Shown here: positions 10,546-19,758 of the stretch, piece after piece
Layout of the letters: every line of letters starts with the position of its first letter
How positions within the stretch are numbered: the first letter of the stretch is position 1
Source of the DNA: Serratia symbiotica
GTDB taxonomy: Bacteria; Pseudomonadota; Gammaproteobacteria; Enterobacterales; Enterobacteriaceae
Assembly: GCA_011754105.1 (NCBI GenBank)
Contig: JAAKDF010000002.1
Coordinates: 1-64,000 of the forward strand
Direction of reading: 5' to 3'
DNA length: 64,000 nucleotides
Translations under genes and position numbers: made by a program
Notes under the pieces: model-generated
What the model was told of the DNA's origin: nothing
The model's input: only the letters and a program-made list of their open reading frames with translations
Databases searched by the model: none

Positions 10546-10924
10546 ACAGTATGCTAGAAGCTGTAGATGTAAAGCGACATACTATGGTGTAATGGTTTAA
10601 TATTATTAAACCTATCTTCGCAATAAAAACAGAATGTTTTTTCACAAAAATTGTGCGACATTTACAACTATTTTCATTTTATTGTCATCTTGATGTTAAC
10701 AATTAGGTAAAAATTAGAAAAATTCATTGTGAATAAAGTGATTTTATCCTTAATTATGTTGAGTAACTATTCAATACAGGCAGTAGTAAGGCTAATGTTG
10801 ACGCATTGAATCAATCGCAGCCCTCCTATCGATTGATAATCTTTTCTTTCATTCAGCATTTGCTTTTTTAACTTTGCGTAGTTTTACAGTATGATTTAAA
10901 AGAAGGTATTTGATGGGAGCCGCT
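10546..10924. other. AT-rich leader upstream of arcB
   Basis: About 380 bp with no coding frame and strong AT bias. It probably contains the former arcB promoter, but I cannot point to specific boxes with confidence. Confidence 0.35.
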
Positions 10925-13223
10925 ATGAAGCAAATTATAGTGTTATCCCAGTACTACGTTGATTTAATAGTGAAACTAGGGCTGGTGCATTTTTCGCTGC
11001 TATTGCTTCAGCACTGGTGATGCTGGCGATGCTGGTACATATGGTGGTGACCTTGCTGTTGAGCGGTAAAGTGGCAAGCATCGATGTAGTGCGCTCGGTC
11101 TTTTTCGTTCTGCTGATGACTCACTGGGTGATCTACTTTCTGTCGGTAGTGGTAGAATAGCTTGAAGAGTCGCGGCAGCGGTTAGCGCGGCTAGTGGATA
11201 AGCTAGAAGAGATGCGCCACCGCGACCTGGCATTGCATCAGCAGCTCAAGGGCAATATCAGCCAACTGAATCAGGAGATTGCAGACCGTATTAAGGCGGC
11301 AGCTGGGCGTCTACAGGTAATGGAAAAGCTGACGGAAGAAATAGAGAAGCGTGAACTGGCGCAGGTTGAGCTAGGTGCTGCTGCTATCCTTCCTCGACGC
11401 TTCGCCGGATCTGGTATACTACCGCAACGAAAAAAATGAGTTTTCCGGCTGCAACCGAGTAATGGGACTGCTAACCGGCAAAAGAGAAAAGCAGCTAATC
11501 GGCCTGACACCGTCAGACCTTTTCTTCCAAGGAATCGTTGAAAAGGTGATCGAGACCGACGAGAAAGTGTTCCGCCATAACATCTCGCTGACTTATGAAC
11601 AATTGAACAATGGCTGGTGTATCCCTAGATGGCTGCAAGGCGTTTTTCGAGCTACGCAAAGTACCATTTTATAACCGAGTGGGAAAACGTCGTAGTCTAA
11701 TGGGCTTCTGGCGCGATATTACCGAGCGTAAACGCTATCAGAGCGCACTGGAGAACGCCAGCAGGGACAAAACCACCTTTATCTCAACCATCATAATTCT
11801 ACTCTATACTAAACTGAACGATGAACAGCTAAAATACCTGAAAACCATTCACATCAGCGCCATTACACTCGGCAATATCCTTAACGACATTGTCGAAATG
11901 GATAATCTTAAACGGCGCAAAGTACAGTTAGATAACCAGAGCTATTAGAATTTACGGGTTTTCTGGCGGATCTGGAGAATATGTACGGCCTGATGGCACA
12001 GCCGTAAGGGCTACAGTTTGTCATGGAACCGCAGCCATCCCTGCCTCAACAGATTATTACTAATGGCACACGCCTGCGGCAGATCCTGTGGAATTTGATC
12101 GGTAATGCGGTGAAGTTCACACGGCAGGGGAAGATCCTGGTGCAGGTGCGGCACTAGGCACAAGAGGATCTGGTATTCGAGGTAAAAAATTCGAGTATAG
12201 GTATTCCACAGGAAGAACCAGACAAAATCTTCCTCATATATTATTAGGTGAAGGATCAGCCCGGTGGGCGCCCATCTACTGATACTGGCATCGGGTTTGC
12301 GGTATCTAAATGGTTAGCGCAGAGCATGGACGGTGATATTACCGTTAACAGTATGCCAGGGAAGGGCTCTTGTTTTACCCTGTTTATCAAGGCACCGGTG
12401 GTGCAGGTAGCCGTAAACTATGCACAGGTAGATGAAGTCCTACCGGCGCCGCATATTCTGCTGGTGGAAGATATCAAACTGAACGTTATCGTAGCGCGCT
12501 CAGTGCTGGAGAAACTTGGCAACAGCTTGGAGGTGTCTATGGATGGTCAAGCTGCGCTGGCGATGTTTGATCCCGACGAATTCGATCTAGTGCTATTGGA
12601 TATTCAACTGCCGGATATCACCGGGTTGGATGTTGCCAGGAAGCTGTGCGAGCGCTATGCCTGGCGGTCAATGCCGCCGCTGGTGGCATTGACCGCCAAT
12701 GTACTAAAAGACAAACAAAATTATCTAGATGCGGGCATGGACAATGTGTTGAGTAAACCTCTATCGGTGGTTGCATTGACCCAGGTCATCAAACACTATT
12801 GAGTTCATCAACCTTCTCAAACTGTAAAGAAAACTGAGCACCAGGCGATGCAAAGTAATGAGTCGTTATTTGATACCGCAATGCTGGAGCAGTATCTGGA
12901 TCTGGTGGGGCTACAGCTCATTCACCAAAGCTTAGCGATGTTTGAGCAAATGATACCGGGCTATCTGGTAGTGTTGGATTCCAATATCACCGCGCGCGAT
13001 CAAAAAGGCATCACCTAGGAAGGGCACAAGATCAAAGGTGATGCTGGTTCGGTCGGCTTAAATCATCTGCAATATTTAGCGCAGCAGACCCAAACGACTA
13101 CGCTACCAGCATGGTGGGATAACGTGCAAGACTGGGTTTAATGAGTTAAAACAAGAGTAGCTTAACGACGTCCAAGTGTTATGTACATGGGTGGAGAACG
13201 CTGAAAAAATAACCTTAGCCTAA
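10925..13223 (+). pseudogene. arcB: arcB hybrid sensor kinase, pseudogene
   Basis: Decayed gene for ArcB, the membrane sensor of quinone redox state (778 residues in E. coli). The start MKQIIVLSQYYVDLIVKLG and both membrane segments are readable, then VVVE is followed by TAG where E. coli has Gln. The coiled coil, PAS region (LDASPDLVYYRNEKNEFSGC) and ITERKRYQSALENASRDKTT follow in shifted frames. The H-box is deleted: FISTI runs directly into LNDEQLKYLKTI, removing the autophosphorylated His. The ATPase part has several stops. The receiver domain is well preserved at 12248-12802 (LLVEDIKLNVIVA, LVLLDIQLPDITGLD, VALTANVLKDK), and the Hpt motif EGHKIKGDAGSVGL is present. Loss of the H-box alone would abolish kinase function. 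Confidence 0.92.
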
Positions 13224-13817
13224 GCCAGGGAGCTAGGTAGCGCTAATGTTGCGCAAAAACCAGGTAAATCATCAACCTGCGTATGGGTATTCATTGTTAT
13301 ACTCAGGCAGGTGATAAAATTCCCATACGTTGTATAACTAACAAAATTAAAAATGTAAGTGTTCTTGTTAGAAGATTTCTTAAAATATGTGATGGAGATG
13401 AGTGTTTGCCAATTTCGTGTGTTAACCCGGTGACGATAACCTTCATCAGTAGGCATAAGAGTGATGAATAAATAAGTGTGTTGCTGAGCGATTGTGAGCT
13501 CAGCAAGCGGCAAAGCGGCGTTTTTCAACCAATCGGTTAAGCGCCTTTTCCCCTCCCATCAAGACAATCGCCGAACTTGATGATAACACGGCTCAGCGGT
13601 GCTAGTCCTCCGGAGGCATCGCCTATTTTTGCAGAGCACATCCCCTGCTGACTTTATCGGTGAAGGCGCTACCAGATACTAGTGTGATCATTTAACTTTG
13701 CCTCGTTATGGCACAACAATCCATATCCTCTCAGTTAAGGCTCGATACCCGGCTGTATGCGCAATAAGTTGCGGCTTGATAATCTAAATTTTTAGCAACT
13801 GGCAACCGTGGTTAGCT
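13224..13817. other. decayed intergenic region, no gene recognised
   Basis: It contains a 62-codon plus-strand frame (13283-13471) and a 102-codon minus-strand frame (13220-13528), neither of which I recognise. On the minus strand around 13540-13640 a peptide like GDASGGLAPLSRVIIKFGDC hints at another lost gene. No support for function. Confidence 0.35.
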
Positions 13818-14375
13818 ATAATTTGCTTTGCTGTCGTCGGCACCAACTGGGTTACGAAACGTTTTATTGATGCTGCCCATGCAAGCGGCAAACTGATGTT
13901 GAGTGCCGTTTATTCGCGTTAGCTCGAGCCAAAAGTCGAGGGTTCTGGGTGTCAACTATCATCTTGACTTGTTTTTCGATGATATTGCAGCGCTAGCTCA
14001 AACCGATCCCATTGATGCAGGGTAATGTCGCCAGCCCCGCTCGATAAGGGCACAGACGTCCACGGATGCCTCAACTACGGAGATTTCGATGAGATCTTTT
14101 CTCTCTCCAAGGTCAGTAATTCAAACATCCCAAGTGAGGGACAGGGGGAAGAAGGCTTGTTAATGATCGATTTAATCTCAGAATGCCAGGGGGGTGTTGA
14201 TATGCGGTGTTCAACCGCATATCAACACCCTGTTATACGAGGCGTAAGTCTTCGCCGACCTGGTAAAAAAAATTAGGTGGAACATCAGGGGCTGAATAAC
14301 TCTCTGACTATTGCTCGCCTGTTAACTGAAATCTGCCGTCAGACCGCTGTGATGTTCCCGGCAAGCCGGAACTGA
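13818..14375 (+). pseudogene. ygjR: ygjR-type Gfo/Idh/MocA oxidoreductase, pseudogene
   Basis: Remnant of a predicted NAD(P)-binding oxidoreductase of the Gfo/Idh/MocA family. The N-terminal Rossmann region reads FAVVGTNWVTKRFIDAAHASG, then LMLSAVYSR, a stop, and NYHLDLFFDDIAALAQTDPI. The catalytic middle is deleted. The distal part resumes as NYGDFDEIFSLSKVSNSNIP, LISECQ and QHINTLLYEA, ending with LLTEICRQTAVMFPAS. The match to E. coli YgjR is by memory. In E. coli ygjR lies in the same chromosomal neighbourhood as yqjA, which supports the call. A perfect 17-bp inverted repeat (14192-14230) has overwritten sequence just before QHINT. Confidence 0.75.
14192..14230. repeat. perfect inverted repeat, 17-bp arms, 5-base loop
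   Basis: The left arm GGGTGTTGATATGCGGT (14192-14208) is the exact reverse complement of 14214-14230, with loop GTTCA. The right arm is ancestral coding sequence: CATATCAACACC encodes HINT in ygjR. The left arm therefore looks like an inverted copy of it. There is no U-run, so it is not a typical terminator. Confidence 0.95.
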
Positions 14376-15125
14376 TAAATCTGCTATTATTGCCATATGC
14401 CGAAAGTGATTCGATCCCTAAAAATCCGCTGGTGCAGGTTGACAAAATAAGCAGTGAAAATCAGTCAAAATTTATTTGGTTATGTCAGATAATGTAAAAT
14501 ACGCTGAATCAATACCATAATCAACCGTTTGCTGGGGGCTAATTCCCCATCGGCAAAGTAAATTTCTCTATTGCCAATAGTGCTATTTTGGTAGAATTAG
14601 GCCACATTTTACCCATTGCTGCGGATAAAAATGGGAAGACATGCGCGGGTTGCTAACAATGCTGATTAATCTTTTTTGCTGGGTGAGTTCGATCTCCGGC
14701 CGAAAGCTATGTGCAGCATCATTCCAAACTATCCGTAGCGCATGGAGCCGCTTGTCATCGCTGGCGGATACGGTACTTTCCCCCTATGATCAGGTTTGTC
14801 AAACGCTGGCGGTAAAGCCGTGTTGCACGGCCAATCACCGCTGCTGCTCGCTGTCCAATGGCTTCCGATCGCAATACTAGGCCCACTGTTTCCCGACCAT
14901 TCTCTGCACAATGGTCGGACGCTGCAACGCTCCCACAGGTTAGACGGCTGGAAAGAAAGTCATATGCTTGCATGCTGTTTTATCACTCTAGACTCGGTGT
15001 TGCACCGATAGAATCCACTAAAAAGCTACGTTGCTTTAGAGTTATTAGCACAGGATCAGGAGCGCCGCACGCTTCCCCCAATGCCAGCTGCACCTACGCC
15101 CACAATGACGTTTTAGGAACACCGA
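14376..15125. other. decayed region upstream of yqjA
   Basis: Every frame has stops. In other enterobacteria exuR or sugar-acid genes precede yqjA, but I could not match any fragment to them. The last part should hold the yqjA promoter. An AGGA-type ribosome site is seen just before its ATG. Confidence 0.35.
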
Positions 15126-15791
15126 ATGGACATCATTAAAGAACTATTACATGCCTTATGGCAGCAGGATTTTGATACGCTGGCGAACTCTTCACTAGTG
15201 TGGATCCTGTATGCCATATTATTTATGATCTTGTTTTTGGAAAATGGCCTGTTGCCAGCCGCCTTTCTGCCTGGGGATAGCCTACTATTTCTGGTGGGCG
15301 TTTTGATCGCCAAAGGCACCATGAATTTTCCGCTGACCATTCTGATACTAACCGTCGCCGCCAGCCTGGGGTGCTGGGTTAGTTACATACAGGGTAAATG
15401 GCTCGGTAATACGCGAACTGTGCAAGGTTGGCTGTCGCATTTGCCTACTCATTATAATCAACTGGCGCATCAATTGTTCCACCGCCATGGCCTTTCCGCC
15501 TTACTAGTTGGCCGCTTCTTGGCCTTTATCCGCACCCTGTTACCGACCATTGCTGGCCTCTCTGGCTTGAGCAACGCGCGCTTCCAATTTTTTAACTGGA
15601 TGAGCGGCCTGCTGTGGGTGCTTATCCTGACCTCACTGGGTTTCGCGTTGGGTAAAACCGCGGTGTTCTGCAAATATGAAGACCAACTTATGTTCTTTCT
15701 GATGCTGCTGCCACTGGTATTGCTGGTGATCGGGTTGGTTGGCTCGCTAATCGTGCTGTGGCGCAAAAAACGCGCAGACAGCCATAACTAG
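15126..15791 (+). CDS. yqjA: DedA-family inner-membrane protein YqjA
   Basis: A 221-residue polytopic membrane protein of the DedA (SNARE-associated/VTT) family (E. coli YqjA 220). DedA proteins are thought to act in lipid-carrier flipping or proton-dependent transport, and YqjA with its paralogue YghB is needed for membrane integrity and Tat export in E. coli. Key family residues are present: the acidic pair in [20 protein letters not shown] near residues 39-56 and the arginines in [19 protein letters not shown] near residue 130. The stop codon TAG abuts an IS903-like element whose terminal G supplies or overlaps its last base. The usual next gene mzrA is gone. Confidence 0.94.
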   Translation: MDIIKELLHALWQQDFDTLANSSLVWILYAILFMILFLENGLLPAAFLPGDSLLFLVGVLIAKGTMNFPLTILILTVAASLGCWVSYIQGKWLGNTRTVQGWLSHLPTHYNQLAHQLFHRHGLSALLVGRFLAFIRTLLPTIAGLSGLSNARFQFFNWMSGLLWVLILTSLGFALGKTAVFCKYEDQLMFFLMLLPLVLLVIGLVGSLIVLWRKKRADSHN

Positions 15792-16576
15792 GAGTTTTTG
15801 AATAAATCGGATGTGGAATAAAGAGTCCCCTAAATGGGCATCTTTCAGGCAACGCATACACTTTCTGGCATCCCGGCGAGCGTTATCTTGTTTAATGCAC
15901 AGATTATGGCTATAGCATCTGCAACTTGCTCATCATAATCTCGGAGCGGACAGGTGACCACCAAATAGCTGTTTTACTCTGTACATCACTGTTTCGGCTA
16001 TCGAACGTCGGTGTTAGACTGTTATCCTTTTTCCACCGTGTGTTGTCTCCGGAAAGGCGCTGCTTCGCCACCGCTTAATTTCGGTATGCATAGTCTTACC
16101 AGCAATAACGGGCTCCTCTTCTAAGCGGGAAGTCGATAACGAGGTGCGCCATTTCACCCGGCGTTGGGGTTTTAAACGGTACATTGACGGACTTCGCCCG
16201 CTTACTGATGCAGGTGTAGTCCGGGAAGTTCAACGGCACTTTTATCAGTGTCAAAATTGAGTCGAGGAAGCACTGGAGGGAGTAAAGTATCAGGCCGAAA
16301 ATCCGTTTCAGCATCAAGATGCGGTCATTGCCATGCTATATTCGAATAATGTTGTGGGCAACCACGCAGAGAAGGTTTTGCCTCGCAGTACCAAGCGTGA
16401 AGTGCCGTTTCATACACCCATAAAGTGAGTGAACACCTAGTGATAAGTGCGTTGTTGTAAGCCTTACATTTGGTGATATTGAACTTTTGCTTGGCCACGC
16501 CATGTCGCTATTTTAATAGAAGGATAGTGACCTGATCTTCGTTCCGGCTAAATGTTCAATTTTATTAAACAACGCC
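15791..16576 (-). mobile_element. degraded IS903-like element with both ends, copy B
   Basis: The left end GGAGTTTTTGAATAAATC (15791-15808) and the right end ATTTTATTAAACAACGCC (16559-16576) are degenerate forms of the 18-bp IS903 inverted repeat GGCTTTGTTGAATAAATC. The transposase lies on the minus strand, broken and internally deleted (total 786 bp against about 1050). Fragments include LKRIFGLILYSLQCFLDSIL, ISKRAKSVNVPFKTPTPGEM and HLVIDF. It starts at the yqjA stop codon and ends inside yqjC, so mzrA and the 5' half of yqjC were lost with it. No target duplication is visible. Confidence 0.9.
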
Positions 16577-16761
16577 TAAGTGAGGTGCAAACCCACTGTA
16601 CAAAAGCGCAACTACAAGCCGAAGGGCAGAAGAAAATTGATGAAAAACAAAGCAAGGTGGCTAAACGTCAGTAGGAGATGAAACAAGCAACGTAAAAAAA
16701 TCGCCAATAAACAGAATAAACTGGCGCAAGCTGTGAGCTGAAACAAACTCAGAGGAAATAA
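16576..16761 (+). pseudogene. yqjC: yqjC, 3' half only, pseudogene
   Basis: Directly after the IS end, LSEVQTHCTKAQLQAEGQKK and IDEKQSKVAKRQ match the distal half of the small periplasmic protein YqjC (122 residues in E. coli). The frame then has TAG in place of a Gln codon, and a further shift leads to ELKQTQRK and a stop. The signal peptide and first half are replaced by the IS element. Confidence 0.8.
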
Positions 16762-16932
16762 TTTTTACTCTAGCGAATATTTATCTATGAGAGCCGCAGT
16801 ACACGGGATTTTTACCCGGTAAAAATGGATGTCTGTTTTTATTAATCTACCATCCGCCCTTTGTGGCAACGAAAAAATCTGCTATGTTACAATTCTGTCA
16901 ATATTAACGTTGTTAAGGAAAGGAATGATTAC

Positions 16933-17238
16933 ATGGCACATGATTCAAATGCAAAAAACTTACGCGCTGAACTGAAATCTTTAGCTGATACGCTGGAAGA
17001 AGTGCTGCACTCGTCCAAAGACAAGCCGAAAGCTGAGTTAGAAAAACTACGCTCAAAGGCAGAAAGCGCATTGCAAGACACCCGTGCGAGCCTGAGTGAT
17101 GCAGGGGACAAAATCGCTTGTCAAACCAGGCAAATTGCTGAGCAGGCAGATGATTATCTGCGTGAAAACCCCTGGGCTGGTGTTGGCATCAGTGCTGCGG
17201 TTGGCGTAGTCCTGGGCGTTTTTCTCGCGCGTCGCTGA
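16933..17238 (+). CDS. yqjD: YqjD, ElaB/YqjD-family ribosome-associated membrane protein
   Basis: A 101-residue protein of the ElaB/YqjD/DUF883 family. In E. coli YqjD is tail-anchored in the inner membrane, binds 70S/100S ribosomes and is stationary-phase induced. The N-terminal half is a charged helix (LRAELKSLADTLEEVLHSS), followed by the conserved DDYLRENPWAGVGISAAVG motif and a single C-terminal membrane anchor ending in the family's RR. I chose ATG 16933, preceded by AAGGAAAGGA, rather than the longer frame opening at 16861, because homology begins here. It forms an operon with yqjE (2-bp gap) and yqjK. Confidence 0.92.
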   Translation: MAHDSNAKNLRAELKSLADTLEEVLHSSKDKPKAELEKLRSKAESALQDTRASLSDAGDKIACQTRQIAEQADDYLRENPWAGVGISAAVGVVLGVFLARR

Positions 17239-17240
17239 TT

Positions 17241-17642
17241 ATGGCCGAGCAACCGCAAGTCCGCGCGCCCGGTCCTGCAAGAGGGGCGTTGGATATCGGC
17301 CAGCGTATAATCACCATTGTTGTTGGCATGGTGGAAACCCGGCTTCGTCTGGCGGTGATTGAATTGGAAGAGGAGAAAGCCAATATCATTCAGTTGCTAG
17401 TCATGGCTGGTTTGACGCTGCTGTTTACTGCCTTCGGCCTAATGAGCTTATTGATCCTGATTTTTTGGGCTATCGATCCGCTCTACCGGTTGATAGCGCT
17501 ATGGGTTACCACTGGAGTGCTGTTGTTCTTGGCCATCGTTGGCACTACCTGGACGTTGGTTAAGGTTCGGCGCACTACGCTATTGGGAAACACGCGTAAA
17601 CAACTGGCCATCGACCACACCGAGTTGGCAGGGGAGCCATGA
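17241..17642 (+). CDS. yqjE: YqjE, DUF1469-family membrane protein
   Basis: A 133-residue inner-membrane protein (E. coli 134) of the phage holin-like superfamily III / DUF1469. The N-terminal amphipathic helix carries VETRLRLAVIELEEEKANII, followed by two hydrophobic segments around residues 53-76 and 84-108. The molecular function is not established; it is normally co-transcribed with yqjD and yqjK. The stop overlaps the yqjK start (ATGA), which indicates translational coupling. Confidence 0.9.
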   Translation: MAEQPQVRAPGPARGALDIGQRIITIVVGMVETRLRLAVIELEEEKANIIQLLVMAGLTLLFTAFGLMSLLILIFWAIDPLYRLIALWVTTGVLLFLAIVGTTWTLVKVRRTTLLGNTRKQLAIDHTELAGEP

Positions 17643-17926
17643 GCCGCTGCTGCGACCTGAAACGTGAAAAAAAGAATCTTATTCGGCAGATCCAGCAACA
17701 GCGGCTGGATCTGTCAGAGAGCAAAACTCGGTGGTTGGAAAAAACCGCATGTATTGATCGTAGCTGGCAAATGGTGCTTGGCTTACGTCGTTTCCTTGTA
17801 CTCTGCTCCGGAGTCATGGCGCTATATGGCATTCGTCACCCCAGCAAGTTGATACGCTGGTCACGCATAGCCTTCGGTGCGTGGGGCACTATACGATTGT
17901 TTAAAAAAACTTTTACTGCCAAATAG
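17639..17926 (+). CDS. yqjK: YqjK family protein
   Basis: A 95-residue protein (E. coli YqjK 99). The N-terminus is basic and helical with the family stretch LIRQIQQQRLDLSESKTRWL. The C-terminal part carries a short hydrophobic segment and RHPSKLIRWSRIAFGAWGT, similar to the E. coli RHPNMLVRWARRGFGVWS. Function unknown. The start overlaps the end of yqjE by four bases. The retained yqjDEK group contrasts with the loss of mzrA and yqjC just upstream. Confidence 0.88.
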   Translation: MSRCCDLKREKKNLIRQIQQQRLDLSESKTRWLEKTACIDRSWQMVLGLRRFLVLCSGVMALYGIRHPSKLIRWSRIAFGAWGTIRLFKKTFTAK

Positions 17927-18411
17927 TACTTTATTTTCATTTGGTCCTCCCCTTGTAGCGCCCTAGTCTTGCTGAAGCTAAGCTTTGCTACCGTTGAGTG
18001 CTGAGTCACCTGTCATGTGTGTGGGGAAAACCCTTTTTATTGTCAGAGTCGCGCTTCTGTTACTTACCGCCTCCAGCCAGGATAAAGTCTCTTTCTGGCC
18101 GTAGGCGTTTACTGGCATGGCATCATGCTGCCATATCCTCGTAATTGAACTCAATATGGAGTTGGTCATAAAGTAGCACTATTTTTTTTGCTATCCTTAT
18201 CTAAAGTTTCGCTATTTAGCAGCAAACAGACATCGTGATAAACGCTGCGTAAATCACGATGCTTATCAGAATGGCTATATCTTGTTACGAAGCACCAGCC
18301 AGGATAGTTGAGCTTGTAAAAAATGCATTTAGCATTGTAATCTGGCTGAAAATTTCAGCGTACAACAAACAAAGTCTCTGAGTAAAATATTGTTATTAGA
18401 ATATTTTTTAT
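17927..18411. other. no gene recognised between yqjK and rnpB
   Basis: Frames are short and interrupted. yqjF normally follows yqjK, but I found no convincing YqjF fragment. AT-rich stretches near 18180 and 18390 carry no clear motif. Confidence 0.4.
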
Positions 18412-18791
18412 TGGGGGAGTTGACCTATAAGCCGGGTTCTGTCGTGGACAGTCATTCCTCTAGGCCAGCAATCGCTTACTGGCTCAAGCAGCCTACCCGG
18501 ATTCAGTACGGGCCGTACCATGTGAATCCCTATTTGGCCTTGCTCCGGGTGGAGTTTACCGTGCCACGAACTGTTGCCAGCCGCGCGGTGCGCTCTTACC
18601 ACACCTTTTCACCCTTACCTGATTCCGCTTGCGCGAGCCATCGGCGGTTTGTTTTCTGTTGCACTAGTCGTAGGCTTGCGCCCCCCAGGGGTTACCTGGC
18701 ACCCTGCCCTTATGGAGCCCGGACTTTCCTCCCCTTCACTTGTCTCCCCCAAAGAGGACGTCAATGCAGCGGCGACTGTCTGGTCAACTCC
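18412..18791 (-). ncRNA. rnpB: RNase P RNA (M1 RNA)
   Basis: The catalytic RNA of RNase P, which trims tRNA 5' leaders. Reading the minus strand, the 5' end GGAGTTGACCAGACAGTCGC corresponds to E. coli GAAGCTGACCAGACAGTCGC. Universal landmarks follow: GAGGAAAGTCCGGGCTCC, CAGGGTGCCAGGTAA, AGTGCAACAGA, AAACCGCCGATGG, GGTAAGGGTGAAA, GGTAAGAGCGCACC, the P8-P9 region, GGCCAAATAGG and the 3' part ACGACAGAACCCGGCTTA. Length is about 380 nt (E. coli 377). It lies downstream of rsmI on the same strand. The ends are placed by alignment from memory and may be off by a few bases. Confidence 0.97.
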
Positions 18792-18818
18792 GGCGCGCAT
18801 GGTAGCGCCGGAGTTGAC
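18783..18818. repeat. perfect inverted repeat, 14-bp arms, across the rnpB start
   Basis: GTCAACTCCGGCGC (18783-18796) and GCGCCGGAGTTGAC (18805-18818) are exact reverse complements separated by eight bases. The repeat includes the first nine bases of rnpB and the discriminator, and the -10 box lies mostly in the loop. In the RNA only one arm's end is transcribed, so any structure would be in DNA or in read-through RNA from rsmI. Confidence 0.9.
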
Positions 18819-18828
18819 GATAGGTCAA
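18799..18828 (-). promoter_or_regulatory. rnpB promoter
   Basis: On the minus strand TTGACC (-35, 18823-18828) and TACCAT (-10, 18799-18804) are separated by 18 bp and lie 7 bp before the predicted RNA start. The discriminator GCGCGCC is strongly GC-rich, typical of stringently controlled stable-RNA promoters. A perfect hairpin sequence spans this region. Confidence 0.7.
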
Positions 18829-18833
18829 CTGCT

Positions 18834-19697
18834 TTACGATTCTTGCTGCTTTGATGCGTACTTGTACAGCGCATTTTTCTTCACGCCGTAGATTTCTGCC
18901 ACCAGCGCTGCCGCCTTTTTCAGCGGCAACTCTTTTTGCAAAAGCGCCAGCGTGCGCAGCGCGTCAAGCGGTAGAACATCCTCTTGCGCCTTGTGGCCTG
19001 CGACGATTAGTACCATTTCGCCACGGCGGCGCATTTCGTCTTCCTGTACCCAGGCTAGCAATTCACCGACTGATGCACCATAGATTGACTCCCAGGTTTT
19101 AGTCAGTTCGCGTGCCAACACTACATAGCGCTGTGGCCCCCAAACAATGACCATGTCCTGCAAACTTTTTACCAGGCGATGGGTAGATTCATAGAAAATC
19201 AGCGTGCGTGGTTCCTCTGCCAGCGCCATCAGCGTATCCTTACGCCCCTTGGTTTTCGCTGGCAGGAAACCTTCATAACAAAAACGGTCTGAGGCGACGC
19301 CAGCAGCGCACAGGGCGGTAGTTGCTGCGCAGGCTCCCGGCAACGGCACCACGCGGATGCCAGCTTTGCGGCAACGGCGTACAAAGTGATAACCAGGGTC
19401 ATTGATAAGCGGTGTGCCAGCATCAGAGACTAGCGCTATACTCTGACCTGCCTGCAACTTTACCAGCAGTTTTTCGGCTTTTTGCTGTTCGTTATGATCA
19501 TGCAGTGCAAACAACCGTGCGCTAATCGCAAAATGTTGTAACAGCAAGCCGGTATGGCGTGTGTCTTCCGCGGCAATCAGATCAACGTTTTTCAGTACTT
19601 CTAGTGCACGGTAGGATATATCGCCTAAGTTGCCGATAGGCGTGGGTACCACATACAGCGTTGATGTATAAATGACGGATTGTTGCTGCTGATTCAT
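18834..19697 (-). CDS. rsmI: 16S rRNA (cytidine(1402)-2'-O)-methyltransferase RsmI
   Basis: A 287-residue SAM-dependent methyltransferase (E. coli 286) of the tetrapyrrole methylase fold that 2'-O-methylates C1402 in the ribosomal P site. Motifs are intact: [20 protein letters not shown] near residue 15, [18 protein letters not shown] near residue 39, [19 protein letters not shown] near residue 88, [14 protein letters not shown] near residue 119, [13 protein letters not shown] near residue 144 and [11 protein letters not shown] near residue 164. The usual divergent partner lpoA starts 61 bp away but is a pseudogene. rnpB follows on the same strand, 43 bp after the stop. Confidence 0.96.
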   Translation of the reverse strand: MNQQQQSVIYTSTLYVVPTPIGNLGDISYRALEVLKNVDLIAAEDTRHTGLLLQHFAISARLFALHDHNEQQKAEKLLVKLQAGQSIALVSDAGTPLINDPGYHFVRRCRKAGIRVVPLPGACAATTALCAAGVASDRFCYEGFLPAKTKGRKDTLMALAEEPRTLIFYESTHRLVKSLQDMVIVWGPQRYVVLARELTKTWESIYGASVGELLAWVQEDEMRRRGEMVLIVAGHKAQEDVLPLDALRTLALLQKELPLKKAAALVAEIYGVKKNALYKYASKQQES

Positions 19698-19758
19698 TTT
19701 TTTATTCGGGTTGCCGACTTAATATTGTGCATCTTGAAAAAATTCCACTGGATACTGT

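Noticed and set aside
13283-13471. 62-codon frame between arcB and ygjR
   Set aside because: No homology, in a region of decay on both strands.
14192-14230. Possible transcription terminator
   Set aside because: Perfect stem but no following T-run, and it lies inside ygjR coding sequence with one ancestral arm.
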